DNA of 64,000 nt, taken from contig NZ_CP108106.1 of the NCBI RefSeq assembly GCF_041435195.1, positions 3,348,001 to 3,412,000 on the forward strand. Reading direction: 5' to 3'. Both the position numbers and the translations under genes were made by a program. Source of the DNA: Streptomyces sp. NBC_00224. GTDB taxonomy: Bacteria > Actinomycetota > Actinomycetes > Streptomycetales > Streptomycetaceae. How positions within the stretch are numbered: the stretch's first letter is position 1; each line of letters starts with the position of its first letter. Below the pieces are notes generated by a model that saw only the letters and a list, made by a program, of their open reading frames with translations, made no database searches and was not told the origin of the DNA. Of this stretch, positions 24,521 through 32,699 are shown piece after piece.

Positions 24521-27052
24521 ATGACCACACCCGCACCCTCGGCCGCAGCCCGCACGATCGTCGTGGTCGGCCACGGCATGGTCGGCCAGCGATTCCTGGA
24601 GGCCCTGGCCGAGAAGGGGGTCACCGACCACACCCGCGTGGTGGTGCTCGGTGAGGAGCCCCGCCCCGCCTACGACCGGGTCCACCTCACCTCGTACTTC
24701 ACCGGCACCACACCCGACGAACTCTCCATGGTGGAGGACGGGTTCATCGAGAAGTACGGCATCGAGCTGCACCTCGGCGACCCCGCACAGAGCGTGGACC
24801 GGGCCGCCCGCACGGTCACCGCGCGCTCCGGGAGCGTCTTCGCGTACGACGTCCTGGTGCTCGCCACCGGCTCGTACCCCTTCGTGCCGCCGGTGCCCGG
24901 CAAGGACCTGGCGGGCTGTTTCGTCTACCGGACCATCGAGGACCTGCTCGCCATCGAGGAGTACGCCCGCACGGCGACCACCGGCGCGGTGGTCGGCGGC
25001 GGGCTGCTCGGCCTGGAGGCGGCGGGCGCGCTCCAGGGGCTTGGACTGGCCACGCACATCGTGGAGTTCGCGCCGCGGCTGATGCCCGCCCAGGTCGACG
25101 CCGGCGGCGGCGCGGCCCTCCTGCGCACCATCGAGAACATGGGTCTGTCGGTCCACACCGGCGTCGGCACCCAGGAGGTCACCGGTGAGCGGGCCGTGGA
25201 CGGCATGCTCCTGTCCGACGGCTCCCGCCTCGACACCGACCTCGTCGTCTTCTCGGCCGGGGTACGCCCGCGCGACCAGCTGGCCCGCGACTGCGGTCTG
25301 ACGGTGGGCGAGCGCGGCGGCATCGTGGTCGACGAGCAGTGCCGCACCTCCGACCCGGCCGTCTACGCGATCGGCGAGTGCGCGCTGGCCTGCGACGGAA
25401 AGGTGTACGGCCTGGTCGCGCCCGGATACGAGATGGCGGTCGCGGTCGCCGACACCCTCGCGAGCGGCGAGGAGCGGCCGGAGAAGTCCTTCACCGGCGC
25501 CGACATGTCCACCAAGCTGAAGCTGCTCGGCGTGGACGTCGCCTCCTTCGGGGACGCGCACGGCACCGCCGAGGGCAGCCTCGACGTCGTCTACACGGAC
25601 GCGCGCTCGGGCATCTACAAGAAGCTGGTCGTCTCCCCCGACGGCACCCTGCTCGGCGGGGTCCTGGTGGGGGACGCCGAGATGTACGGCACGCTGCGCC
25701 CGCTCACCGGCCACATCCCGCCGATCCCGGCCGAGCAGCTGGTGCTGCCCCCCGGCCTCGGCGCACCCGTCGCGCTCGGCCCCGAGGCGCTGCCCGACGA
25801 CGCGGTGATCTGCTCCTGCCACAACGTCACCAAGGGCGCGATCACCCCGCTCGGCTCGCTGCCCGAGGTCAAGAAGTGCACCAGGGCCGGTACGGGCTGC
25901 GGCAGTTGCCTCAAGACCATCGAGAAGCTGCTGCCGAAGACCGGCGACGGCGGTCTGTGCGACTGCTTCGCCCACACCCGCCAGGAGCTGTACGAGATCG
26001 CGCTCGCGCTGCGCGTCGGCTCGTACCAGCAGCTCCTGGACGAGCACGGGCGCCCGGCCGCGCGCGGCGGCGACGGCTGCGAGATCTGCAAGCCCGCCGT
26101 CGCCTCCATCCTGGCGAGCCTCGGCAACGGCCACATCCTCGACGGCGAGCAGGCCGCGCTCCAGGACACCAACGACCACTTCCTCGCCAACATCCAGCGC
26201 AACGGCTCGTACTCGATCGTGCCGCGCATCCCCGGCGGCGAGATCACCCCCGAGAAGCTGATCGTCATCGGCGAGGTGGCCCGCGACTACGGCCTCTACA
26301 CGAAGATCACCGGCGGCCAGCGCATCGACCTCTTCGGCGCGCGGGTCGACCAGCTCCCGGTGATCTGGGCGCGCCTGGTGGCCGCCGGGTTCGAGTCGGG
26401 CCACGCGTACGGCAAGTCGCTGCGCACGGTGAAGTCCTGCGTGGGGCAGACCTGGTGCCGCTACGGGGTGCAGGACTCGGTCAAGATGGCGATCGAACTG
26501 GAGCTGCGCTACCGGGGTCTGCGCTCCCCGCACAAGCTGAAGTCGGCGGTCTCGGGGTGCGCCCGCGAGTGCGCGGAGGCCCAGTCCAAGGACTTCGGCG
26601 TGATCGCCACGGCCAACGGCTGGAACCTGTACGTGGGCGGCAACGGCGGCGCGACCCCGCGCCACGCGGATCTGCTGGCCCAGGACCTCACCGACGAGGG
26701 ACTCGTCCGTCTGATCGACAGGTTCCTCATGTTCTACATCCGCACCGCCGACCGCCTGGAGCGCACCTCGGTGTGGCTGGAGCGGATCGAGGGCGGCCTC
26801 AAGCACGTCAAGGACGTGGTGGTCGACGACTCGCTCGGCATCTGCGACGAGCTGGAGGCGCTGATGGCCACCCATGTCTCCGCGTACCGCGACGAGTGGG
26901 CCGAGACGGTCGAGGACCCCGAGCGCCTCGCCCGGTTCGTCTCCTTCGTCAACGCGCCCGGCACGCCCGACCCCACGGTCCGGTTCGTGCCGGAGCGCGG
27001 CCAGATCAAGCCCGAACTGCCCGTCCTGACCCTGGAGGTGGCCGCACGATGA
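24521..27052 (+). CDS. nirB: Assimilatory nitrite reductase [NAD(P)H], large subunit
   Basis: An 843-residue cytoplasmic enzyme reducing nitrite to ammonium with six electrons. Domains in order: FAD/NAD-binding reductase (TIVVVGHGMVGQRF; second fold 'TGAVVGGGLLGLEAAGAL'); BFD-like [2Fe-2S] domain near 431-470 (ICSCHNVTKGAI ... GCGSCLKTI) and a second Cys cluster near 525; then the sulfite/nitrite reductase core. Cys640, Cys646, Cys680 and Cys684 (CVGQTWC, GCARECA) bind the [4Fe-4S]-siroheme centre. ATG at 24521 with GGAGGG upstream. It overlaps nirD by ATGA. Control is probably by GlnR through the upstream box. Confidence 0.95.
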   Translation: MTTPAPSAAARTIVVVGHGMVGQRFLEALAEKGVTDHTRVVVLGEEPRPAYDRVHLTSYFTGTTPDELSMVEDGFIEKYGIELHLGDPAQSVDRAARTVTARSGSVFAYDVLVLATGSYPFVPPVPGKDLAGCFVYRTIEDLLAIEEYARTATTGAVVGGGLLGLEAAGALQGLGLATHIVEFAPRLMPAQVDAGGGAALLRTIENMGLSVHTGVGTQEVTGERAVDGMLLSDGSRLDTDLVVFSAGVRPRDQLARDCGLTVGERGGIVVDEQCRTSDPAVYAIGECALACDGKVYGLVAPGYEMAVAVADTLASGEERPEKSFTGADMSTKLKLLGVDVASFGDAHGTAEGSLDVVYTDARSGIYKKLVVSPDGTLLGGVLVGDAEMYGTLRPLTGHIPPIPAEQLVLPPGLGAPVALGPEALPDDAVICSCHNVTKGAITPLGSLPEVKKCTRAGTGCGSCLKTIEKLLPKTGDGGLCDCFAHTRQELYEIALALRVGSYQQLLDEHGRPAARGGDGCEICKPAVASILASLGNGHILDGEQAALQDTNDHFLANIQRNGSYSIVPRIPGGEITPEKLIVIGEVARDYGLYTKITGGQRIDLFGARVDQLPVIWARLVAAGFESGHAYGKSLRTVKSCVGQTWCRYGVQDSVKMAIELELRYRGLRSPHKLKSAVSGCARECAEAQSKDFGVIATANGWNLYVGGNGGATPRHADLLAQDLTDEGLVRLIDRFLMFYIRTADRLERTSVWLERIEGGLKHVKDVVVDDSLGICDELEALMATHVSAYRDEWAETVEDPERLARFVSFVNAPGTPDPTVRFVPERGQIKPELPVLTLEVAAR

Positions 27053-27414
27053 ACAAGGCAACGATGAACAACGCGACGATCAGCGACAGCAGCATCCGAC
27101 TCCTTCTGGACGACGGCTGGTTCGAGGTCTGCGAGCGCGCGCGGCTCATCCCGGGCCGGGGGGTCGCCGCGCTGCTGCCCGACGGGCGCCAGGCGGCGGT
27201 CTTCACCGACCGCACCGGACGCGCGTACGCGATCGACAACCGCGACCCGTTCACCGGCGCGTACGTCATGTCGCGCGGGCTGCTCGGGACGGCTCAGGGC
27301 CGGGCCTTCGTCGCTTCCCCGCTGCTCAAGCAGCGCTTCGATCTGGAGACGGGCCAGTGCCTGGACGACGACGAGGTCTCCCTCCAGGTGTACTTGACCG
27401 ATCATTCCATATAG
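27049..27414 (+). CDS. nirD: Nitrite reductase small subunit
   Basis: A 121-residue Rieske-fold subunit: 'WFEVCERARLIPGRGVAALLPDGRQAAVFTDRTGRAYAIDNRDPFTGAYVMSRGLLG'. As in other NirD proteins, the CxH/CxxH iron-sulfur ligands of true Rieske proteins are missing, so it is structural or regulatory rather than redox-active. The start overlaps the nirB stop (ATGA). The frame closes only 17 bp before the tetR start, so the tetR promoter lies inside nirD. Confidence 0.9.
   Translation: MNKATMNNATISDSSIRLLLDDGWFEVCERARLIPGRGVAALLPDGRQAAVFTDRTGRAYAIDNRDPFTGAYVMSRGLLGTAQGRAFVASPLLKQRFDLETGQCLDDDEVSLQVYLTDHSI
27394..27407 (+). promoter_or_regulatory. Operator/promoter of the tetR gene (TTGACCGATCATTC)
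   Basis: This 14-mer lies at the 3' end of nirD and is repeated, inverted, at 28080-28093 as TTGACCAATCGTTC (12/14 identical). Its TTGACC may be the -35 element, with TACTGT (27418-27423) as -10 after 18 bp, which would give a near-leaderless mRNA at GTG 27431. Shared sites suggest the TetR protein controls itself and the SDR. Confidence 0.55.
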
Positions 27415-27430
27415 CTCTACTGTCGTCCTC

Positions 27431-28015
27431 GTGGCCAGGACCAAGGAATTCGATCCGGACGCCGCGCTCCAGTCGGCCATAGAACTGTTCTGGCAGCGCG
27501 GCTACGAGGCGACGTCGATGGCGGACCTCGTCGAGCACCTCGGCATCGGCCGCGCCAGCATCTACGCGACCTTCGGCAACAAGCACGAGCTCTATCTGAA
27601 GGCGCTCGACCGGTACGGCGAGACGCACAGCGCGATCCTGCTCCGCGAGCTGTCGGCGCCGGGCCCCGCACTGCCCGCCGTACGGGCCGTCGTCCGCCGC
27701 TTCGCCGCCGAGTCGACTGCCCCGGAAACCCGCCTGAACGGCTGTTTCGCCACCAACACCGCCGCCGAGGTGGGCCCGCACGACGCCGCCGCGGCCCGTC
27801 GGGTCGAGCAGGCCTGGGAGCGGCTGGAGACGCTGCTGCACTCCGCGCTCGTACGGGCCGGGGCCCAGGGCGAGCTGCCGCCCGAGCGCGATCCGCGCTC
27901 GCTGGCCCGGCTGTTCCTGGTGCTCATGCAGGGCATGCGGGTGATGGGCAAGGCCTCCGACGACCCGGCGAGGGTACGGGAGGCGGCCGAGGCCGCGCTG
28001 GCACTGCTGGACTGA
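27431..28015 (+). CDS. TetR-family transcriptional regulator
   Basis: A 194-residue repressor. The N-terminal DNA-binding domain is 'FDPDAALQSAIELFWQRGYEATSMADLVEHLGIGRASIYATFGNKHELYLKAL', a textbook TetR helix-turn-helix. The ligand-binding C-terminal part (about 75-194) contains 'GCFATNTAAEVGPHD', like the AcrR/YcdC-type regulators of oxidoreductases. GTG start at 27431. It is followed by a terminator and then an SDR gene on the same strand whose promoter carries the same 14-mer as its own, making the SDR the probable regulated enzyme. Confidence 0.87.
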   Translation: MARTKEFDPDAALQSAIELFWQRGYEATSMADLVEHLGIGRASIYATFGNKHELYLKALDRYGETHSAILLRELSAPGPALPAVRAVVRRFAAESTAPETRLNGCFATNTAAEVGPHDAAAARRVEQAWERLETLLHSALVRAGAQGELPPERDPRSLARLFLVLMQGMRVMGKASDDPARVREAAEAALALLD

Positions 28016-28032
28016 ACAAAGCAGCCCCGACA

Positions 28033-28062
28033 CGGGCGCCGCACCACGACGGCGCCCGTTTT
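28033..28062 (+). terminator. Intrinsic terminator after tetR
   Basis: CGGGCGCCG (28033 onward) pairs with CGGCGCCCG (to 28058), followed by TTTTCTT. A canonical Rho-independent terminator 18 bp after the tetR stop. Confidence 0.75.
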
Positions 28063-28079
28063 CTTCTCTCCCAATAACA

Positions 28080-28093
28080 GAACGATTGGTCAA
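28080..28093 (-). promoter_or_regulatory. Matching operator in front of the SDR gene
   Basis: On the minus strand this reads TTGACCAATCGTTC, matching the tetR-promoter site at 12 of 14 positions. It ends 3 bp before the SDR ATG, so a bound repressor would block initiation. Confidence 0.55.
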
Positions 28094-28096
28094 AAA

Positions 28097-28882
28097 ATGT
28101 CTACTCGCTCCACCGCCGCCCGCTTCACCGGCAGGACCGCGCTCGTCACCGGCGCCGGATCCGGCATCGGCCGGACCATCGCGCTCGCCTTCGCCGCCGA
28201 GGGGGCCCGGGTGGCCGTCGCCGGACGTACCGCGGCCTCGCTCGACGAGACCGTGGCGCTGATCGAGGAGGCGGGCGGGGTGGCGGCCGCGTTCACCGCC
28301 GACGTGTCCCGCGCCGAGGACGTGCGCGCCCTGGTGTCCGCCGTCGTCGACCGCTTCGGCTCGCTCGACATCGCCGTCAACAACGCGGCGGTGCTGCGCG
28401 GCAAGGGCGGAGCGGCCCTCGCCGACCTGGCGCCCGAGGACTGGCAGGCCATGCTCGACATCAACCTCACCGGCGTCTTCCTCGCCCTCCAGGCCGAGGT
28501 CGCCCAGATGCGCACCCAGGAGCACGGCGGCGCGATCGTCAACGTCGGCTCCAACCTCGGCGCCCACAAGCGGATCCCGGGCGCCGCCGGATACCTCACC
28601 ACCAAGGCCGCGGTCTCCGCGCTGACCCGGGCCGCCGCCCTCGACCACATCCAGGACGGCATCCGCATCAACGTGGTGAGCCCCGGCGCCTCCGCCACCA
28701 CGATGTCGCTGCGCGCGGGCGAGACGGAGGCCGAGCGCGCGGTGCGGATGAAGACGGACTCGCCGCTGGGCCGGGTCTCGACCACCGCCGAGATCGCGGC
28801 GGCGGTCCTCTATCTGGCCTCGGACGACGCGGCGTCGGCGGTGGGCACGGACCTGGTGATCGACGGCGGCTCGGCCGCGTAG
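28097..28882 (+). CDS. Short-chain dehydrogenase/reductase (classical SDR)
   Basis: A 261-residue Rossmann-fold oxidoreductase. The cofactor motif is 'ALVTGAGSGIGRTIALAFA', 'NNAAV' is near residue 95, the catalytic Ser lies in 'IVNVGSN', and Tyr/Lys in 'GYLTTKAAVSAL'. The C-terminal 'YLASDDAASAVGTDLVIDGGSAA' is typical of FabG-like classical SDRs. AGR after the second strand suggests NADP preference. The substrate is unknown. ATG at 28097, immediately preceded by the shared operator; probably induced when the upstream TetR binds ligand. Confidence 0.87.
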   Translation: MSTRSTAARFTGRTALVTGAGSGIGRTIALAFAAEGARVAVAGRTAASLDETVALIEEAGGVAAAFTADVSRAEDVRALVSAVVDRFGSLDIAVNNAAVLRGKGGAALADLAPEDWQAMLDINLTGVFLALQAEVAQMRTQEHGGAIVNVGSNLGAHKRIPGAAGYLTTKAAVSALTRAAALDHIQDGIRINVVSPGASATTMSLRAGETEAERAVRMKTDSPLGRVSTTAEIAAAVLYLASDDAASAVGTDLVIDGGSAA

Positions 28883-28937
28883 GGGCGGTCCGGCGGCCCC
28901 CTGCTGTCCGGACCTACCGGACGGTACGGTGGGCCGC

Positions 28938-29858
28938 ATGACTCAGGGCTGGAGCGCGAGGGACATCCCCGACCAGAGCGGCCGTACGGCGGTCGTCACC
29001 GGGGCGAACAGCGGCATCGGACTCGTCACGGCACGCGAACTCGCCCGCAAGGGCGCGCACGTGATCCTGGCCTGCCGCAGCGAGGCCCGGGGCAAGGAGG
29101 CGGAGGCCCTGATCAACCGTCAGGTATACGGCGCGAACGTCCAGTTCGTGCCTCTGGACCTGGCGGACCTCTCCTCGGTCCGGACTTTCGCAGAAACGTA
29201 TCAGCAGTCCAGTTTGGACCTGCTGATCAACAACGCGGGTGTGATGGCGCTGCCGTACGGCAGGACGGCGGACGGCTTCGAGCGGCAGTTCGGGGTGAAC
29301 CACCTGGGCCACTTCGCGCTGACCGGCCTGCTCCTGTCCCGGCTGCGGGCGGCTCCGGCGGCGCGGGTGGTCTCGGTCTCCAGCGGCCTGCACGCCCTCT
29401 CCAACATCGACCTCGCCGACCTCAACAGCGAACGCCGCTACCGCCGTTGGATCGCCTACGCCCGCTCCAAGACGGCCAACCTCCTGTTCATCCACGAACT
29501 GTCCCGCCAACTCCGCTCGGCGGGCTCGGCCGTGGTGGCCGCCGCCGCGCACCCCGGCTACGCCTCGACCAACCTCCAGACGGCCGGCGCCCGCATGGAG
29601 GGCCGCCGCACCGCCGAACGCCTGGCAGAACTCGGCAACCGCGTCCTGGCCCAACCGGCCGAGGCAGGCGCCCTCCCCACCCTGTACGCCGCCACGGCCC
29701 CGTCCGTCCACCCCGACTCCTTCACAGGCCCCCGCCTCCAGGGCTGGCGCGGCGCCCCCACAAGATCGGCCCGAGCGAAGTGGACGCTGGACGACGCGAC
29801 GGGGGAACGCCTGTGGGTGGCTTCTGAGGAACTTACGGGGGTGCGGTACGGGTGGTAA
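28938..29858 (+). CDS. SDR oxidoreductase, retinol-dehydrogenase-like
   Basis: A 306-residue SDR: 'GRTAVVTGANSGIGLVTARELARKGAHVILACRS' (NADP-binding Arg at the end of strand 2), 'LLINNAGVMALPYGRTADGFERQFGVNHLGHFALTGLLL', catalytic Ser in 'VVSVSSG' and 'YARSKTANLLF' supplying Tyr and Lys. The layout matches the RDH/WWOX-like 'oxidoreductase' branch common in Streptomyces. I chose the ATG at 28938 over GTG 28929 because GGTGGG is better spaced. Substrate unknown. It is followed by the composite dispersed repeat. Confidence 0.85.
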   Translation: MTQGWSARDIPDQSGRTAVVTGANSGIGLVTARELARKGAHVILACRSEARGKEAEALINRQVYGANVQFVPLDLADLSSVRTFAETYQQSSLDLLINNAGVMALPYGRTADGFERQFGVNHLGHFALTGLLLSRLRAAPAARVVSVSSGLHALSNIDLADLNSERRYRRWIAYARSKTANLLFIHELSRQLRSAGSAVVAAAAHPGYASTNLQTAGARMEGRRTAERLAELGNRVLAQPAEAGALPTLYAATAPSVHPDSFTGPRLQGWRGAPTRSARAKWTLDDATGERLWVASEELTGVRYGW

Positions 29859-29916
29859 TTCCTGGGGTCACGCCCCCGGATCCCCCCGTTTGCCTGCGGG
29901 CGAGTGGGGGCTGGTC

Positions 29917-30006
29917 GCGCAGTTCCCCGCGCCCCTGGAAGCGCCCCTCCGGGCCGCCCAGGGGGATGCCGCGCAGCGGCATTCTTAGGGGCGCGGGGAA
30001 CTGCGC
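29917..30006. repeat. Composite dispersed repeat (inverted pair around a hairpin)
   Basis: The forward 20-mer at 29917-29936 and inverted copy at 29987-30006 enclose ATGCCGC-gca-GCGGCAT. The element is homologous to that at 19367-19457 read from the other strand, including the GGCATTCTTAGGGGCG junction. It lies between convergent genes. Confidence 0.85.
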
Positions 30007-30080
30007 GACCAGCCAAAGAATGCCCGCAGACGAACGGGGTCCGGGGCGCAGCTCCCGGGAAGCCACCCTCCCCGGAGGGT

Positions 30081-30332
30081 TCAGGCAAGCGGATTGCCCG
30101 GGGCTGGGGTGACCCGGCTGAACGAGGTCACGACGGCTCGGAACCCGGCATGATCATGCTGCCGCGCGGTGTGCCGGATCGCCCAGTCCTCCGGTCCCGC
30201 CCGCTCGTCGGAGGGCGGGGAGGCGTCGAGGCACGTCGTGCACTCCATTACGTGGATCGGTCCGGAGGCGCCGGGGGTTGGGTCCGCGCCGAGCATCCAC
30301 TCTGCGTACCGGATCACCGACCGAGGGCTCAC
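30081..30332 (-). CDS. Small conserved protein (DUF7848-like), third gene of a minus-strand trio
   Basis: An 83-residue protein: 'VIRYAEWMLGADPTPGASGPIHVMECTTCLDASPP', then 'PEDWAIRHTARQHDHAGFRAVVTSFSRVTP'. The W-x-L, C-x-x-C, 'WAxRHxxxxxHxxF' pattern is one I associate with a small Streptomyces family (DUF7848) of unknown function, often placed near XRE regulators. CTTC plus HxxxxxH could bind a metal. Start is GTG 30332, overlapping the previous gene's stop (GTGA). The frame extends to 30512 without support. Confidence 0.6.
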   Translation of the reverse strand: MSPRSVIRYAEWMLGADPTPGASGPIHVMECTTCLDASPPSDERAGPEDWAIRHTARQHDHAGFRAVVTSFSRVTPAPGNPLA

Positions 30333-30823
30333 GGCATCCGCTCCGGCGACGGCACCTGACGCAGCCGGGTCTGCCCGAGCGCCACCAGGTCGGCCACGGC
30401 CCGCGCCGCGCACACGCTGCCCACCGCGCTCGGAGGCAGCGCCCAGTAAGGGCCCGGCCGTGCGGTCAGGTCGACGCGCGGTACCCCCAGCCACGTTCCC
30501 GGGCGCAGGCACTCGACGCCCGGCACCTGCCAGTGGGCGTGCGTGCCCGGGGGGACCAGCGCGTAGTACCAGACACCGACGCCGTACGCGTCGTGGATGA
30601 CGGCCCCGTTCGCGAGCGTCTGGGCGAGGTACGCGGCCACGGCGTCCGGGTCTTCACTGCCCGCGGCCGCGTGGACGACGGGGGCGGACAGCCGGATCGC
30701 GTCGAACTTCTCGCCGGTCGGCACGAGCGCGATACCCACGTCGAACTCCCGCCGGGCCTGGGCGGGGGCGTCGTGGGCCGAGGCGAGCCAGTCGGTGATG
30801 GCTCCGGTTGACTGGTCGATCAC
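30329..30823 (-). CDS. Hypothetical protein, second gene of the trio
   Basis: A 164-residue protein that I do not recognise. It begins 'VIDQSTGAITDWLASAHDAPAQARREFDVGIALVPTGEKFDAIRL' and contains the aromatic-rich 'YGVGVWYYALVPPGTHAHW'. It has no signal peptide or membrane helix, so it is probably cytoplasmic. GTG start at 30823 overlaps the upstream stop (GTGA), and its own stop overlaps the downstream GTG, so all three genes are translationally coupled. It is oriented away from an XRE regulator gene 300 bp to the right. Confidence 0.65.
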   Translation of the reverse strand: MIDQSTGAITDWLASAHDAPAQARREFDVGIALVPTGEKFDAIRLSAPVVHAAAGSEDPDAVAAYLAQTLANGAVIHDAYGVGVWYYALVPPGTHAHWQVPGVECLRPGTWLGVPRVDLTARPGPYWALPPSAVGSVCAARAVADLVALGQTRLRQVPSPERMP

Positions 30824-30999
30824 GGCGTGACCGCCTCGCCGACCCCGGTCGCCTCGGCGCAGCCACGGTGGGCGTAGCTGGTGCGGTCGCCGCCGGCGTC
30901 GCCGATGACCATCCACGTGGGGACGTCGGCGCCCGGCTCCGTGCAGACCTCGCATCGGCGGTACGCGGCCGGATTGACCGGCTGCTCAATGGCGTTCAC
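30820..30999 (-). CDS. Small Cys-rich protein, first gene of the trio
   Basis: A 59-residue protein with 'RRCEVCTEPGADVPTWMVIGDAGGDRTSYAHRGCAEATG'. The CxxC and HxxC pairs form a zinc-ribbon-like arrangement (C-x2-C-x20+-H-x2-C). A strong AAAGGAGCG sits upstream of the GTG at 30999, so this is a real translated gene despite its size. It leads the three-gene operon. Confidence 0.65.
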   Translation of the reverse strand: MNAIEQPVNPAAYRRCEVCTEPGADVPTWMVIGDAGGDRTSYAHRGCAEATGVGEAVTP

Positions 31000-31056
31000 G
31001 GGAGCGCTCCTTTGGTGGTTGACTGTGCGCCCCCAGATTCCGGTCACGGTCGGTGC

Positions 31057-31091
31057 CGGTTCGATAACCGAGCGGTAATCTCACGGTGAGA
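31057..31091. promoter_or_regulatory. Two palindromes between divergent trio operon and XRE gene
   Basis: CGGTTCGATAACCG (31057-31070) and TCTCACGGTGAGA (31079-31091, perfect 6-1-6) lie in the 128-bp divergent promoter region. They are good candidates for binding by the adjacent XRE regulator controlling both sides. Confidence 0.5.
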
Positions 31092-31127
31092 TGGATTCTC
31101 ATCCCCCTGTGGATAGGGAGCACAGCC

Positions 31128-31979
31128 GTGTCCGCATCGGTCGGCGCCATCAGCATCCCGGCATGGGCGTGGGAGCAGGCCGCGGTCCGCCAGGCCCTCC
31201 GACGCCGGGACATCGCCTCGGTGTTCGCGTACGTCCAGCAGTACTCGGGAGCGAGCCAGGCCCGGATCGCCGCAGCGGTCGACATGACCCAGAGCCGCGT
31301 CAACGAGATCATCAACCGGCGCCGCGAAGTGGCCCGGCTCGACGTGTACGAGCGGATCGCCGACGGCCTCGACATGCCCGATGACGCCCGCCACCTCCTC
31401 GGCCTGGCGGCCGGCCGGGAGAAGCGCTCAGGCGGGGCCGCGTTCGACCTGACCGCCTTCCCCGAGGTCGTGCGCGTCTACGCCTCCCAGGCCTCCGCCC
31501 GCGAGGAGATCCGTCAACAGGCCCGTGCCGCCCAGGAACTGGACGTCCTGGCCGTACGCGGCCTCGGCCTCATCGGCCTCAACGACTCGCTGCTGCGGGC
31601 CTGTCTACCGCGCGAGCAGGGCGGCTCGGGGCTCCGGGTACGTGTCCTGCTCCTCGATCCCGAGGCGCCCGCCCTCGCCCGGCGCGCAGCCGAGATCGGA
31701 GAATCCGAGGAGTCTCTGGCCAGCGGCGTACGTCTGGCTGAGGCACGGCTGAGGGAGCTTGCCGAGACATGCGACATTCAGGTCTACCGGTACGGCATGC
31801 TGCCTACTTGGCGGATGATCCGCACCGACAGCACCATGTTCGTCAGCGCCTTCGACACCGGGTGGGAAGGACACGAGTCGGCGACGTACAAGGTGATGGA
31901 GACGCCACACGGACCGCTGTTCCGAGGATTCCGGCGGATGGTCGAGGCGATCGTCGGCGGGGCCGAGCGCACTGTCTGA
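31128..31979 (+). CDS. XRE-family regulator with a C-terminal effector-like domain
   Basis: A 283-residue protein. The N-terminal helix-turn-helix is 'DIASVFAYVQQYSGASQARIAAAVDMTQSRVNEIINRRREVARLDVYERIADGL' (about 25-80). A linker leads to an alpha/beta domain from about residue 115: 'ELDVLAVRGLGLIGLNDSLLRACLP', 'LRVRVLLLDPEAPALARRAAEIGES', then 'DIQVYRYGMLPTWRMIRTDSTMFVSAFD'. This resembles the DUF5919/phospholipase-D-like sensor domain of other XRE proteins. GTG at 31128. The CYTH gene follows 17 bp later in the same operon. Confidence 0.75.
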   Translation: MSASVGAISIPAWAWEQAAVRQALRRRDIASVFAYVQQYSGASQARIAAAVDMTQSRVNEIINRRREVARLDVYERIADGLDMPDDARHLLGLAAGREKRSGGAAFDLTAFPEVVRVYASQASAREEIRQQARAAQELDVLAVRGLGLIGLNDSLLRACLPREQGGSGLRVRVLLLDPEAPALARRAAEIGESEESLASGVRLAEARLRELAETCDIQVYRYGMLPTWRMIRTDSTMFVSAFDTGWEGHESATYKVMETPHGPLFRGFRRMVEAIVGGAERTV

Positions 31980-31996
31980 GGAGAAGGGGGCACCAC

Positions 31997-32560
31997 GTGA
32001 TCGAGGCCGAGCTGAAGGCCCGCGTCCACGAGCCCGAGGCGGTGCTCCGGCGCCTCGACGAGCGCGCCCCGAGCCGGGCCGAGGTGTACCAGGACACCTA
32101 CTACGACACCCCGGACGGCGCGCTGGAGGCCCGGGATGCGGAGCTGCGGGTGCGCACCGTGCACGGGCGGGACGAGACCCGCACCGTCCTCACGTACAAG
32201 GGCGCCCGGGTGGACGAGGAATCGGGGTCGAAGCCGGAGCACGAGACCCGTGTCGAGGACGCCGGGGCGGTGCACGCGATGCTCCGGGGCCTCGGCTACG
32301 TACCGGCCATCGCCTTCGAGAAGCGGTGCCGGAACTACGCCTTCGAGGCGCGCGGCCGTCGCATGCTCGCGACGCTCGTCCGGGTCCCGGAGATCGACGG
32401 GACGTTCGTCGAGCTGGAGACACTCGTTGACGAGGGCGACTTGGCGGCGGCTCTCGACGACGTACGCGCGGTGCTGGGCGATCTGGGCATCGACGCCGCC
32501 GACTTCACGCGCGAGCTGTACACCGATGCCGTACGAGCTCGGCGAGCGGCACGCCGGTGA
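31997..32560 (+). CDS. CYTH-domain protein, class IV adenylate cyclase (CyaB)-like
   Basis: A 187-residue CYTH (triphosphate tunnel) protein. The N-terminal ExExK motif reads EAELK. It is followed by 'VYQDTYYDTPDGALEARDAELRVRTVHG', 'TVLTYKGARVDEE', 'AFEKRCRNYAFEARG' and 'TFVELETLVDEGDL'. These are the charged strands that line the triphosphate tunnel. Relatives include CyaB adenylate cyclases and thiamine-triphosphatases; the layout 'DTYYDTP...R-R...K..FEKxR' favours the CyaB branch, but the activity is unproven. GTG at 31997 with AGAAGGGG upstream. It is co-transcribed with the XRE gene and precedes the KimA-like transporter by 139 bp. Confidence 0.75.
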   Translation: MIEAELKARVHEPEAVLRRLDERAPSRAEVYQDTYYDTPDGALEARDAELRVRTVHGRDETRTVLTYKGARVDEESGSKPEHETRVEDAGAVHAMLRGLGYVPAIAFEKRCRNYAFEARGRRMLATLVRVPEIDGTFVELETLVDEGDLAAALDDVRAVLGDLGIDAADFTRELYTDAVRARRAARR

Positions 32561-32699
32561 CGGCGGCGGAGCAGCGTCCCGGCGCGCACCAGCGCATCCG
32601 GCCCCACCCCGTCAAGACCCCGTAAGGAACCCACCCCCACCCGACAAGGCCCCGCCAATAAGCCCGGCCCGCCGGGCGAGCGCGGCGGACCATCGGGGC

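Noticed and set aside
32561..32699. c-di-AMP (ydaO-type) riboswitch before the KimA-like gene
   Set aside because: The 139-bp leader is C-rich and I could not find the conserved riboswitch core or pairing. A covariance-model scan would settle it.
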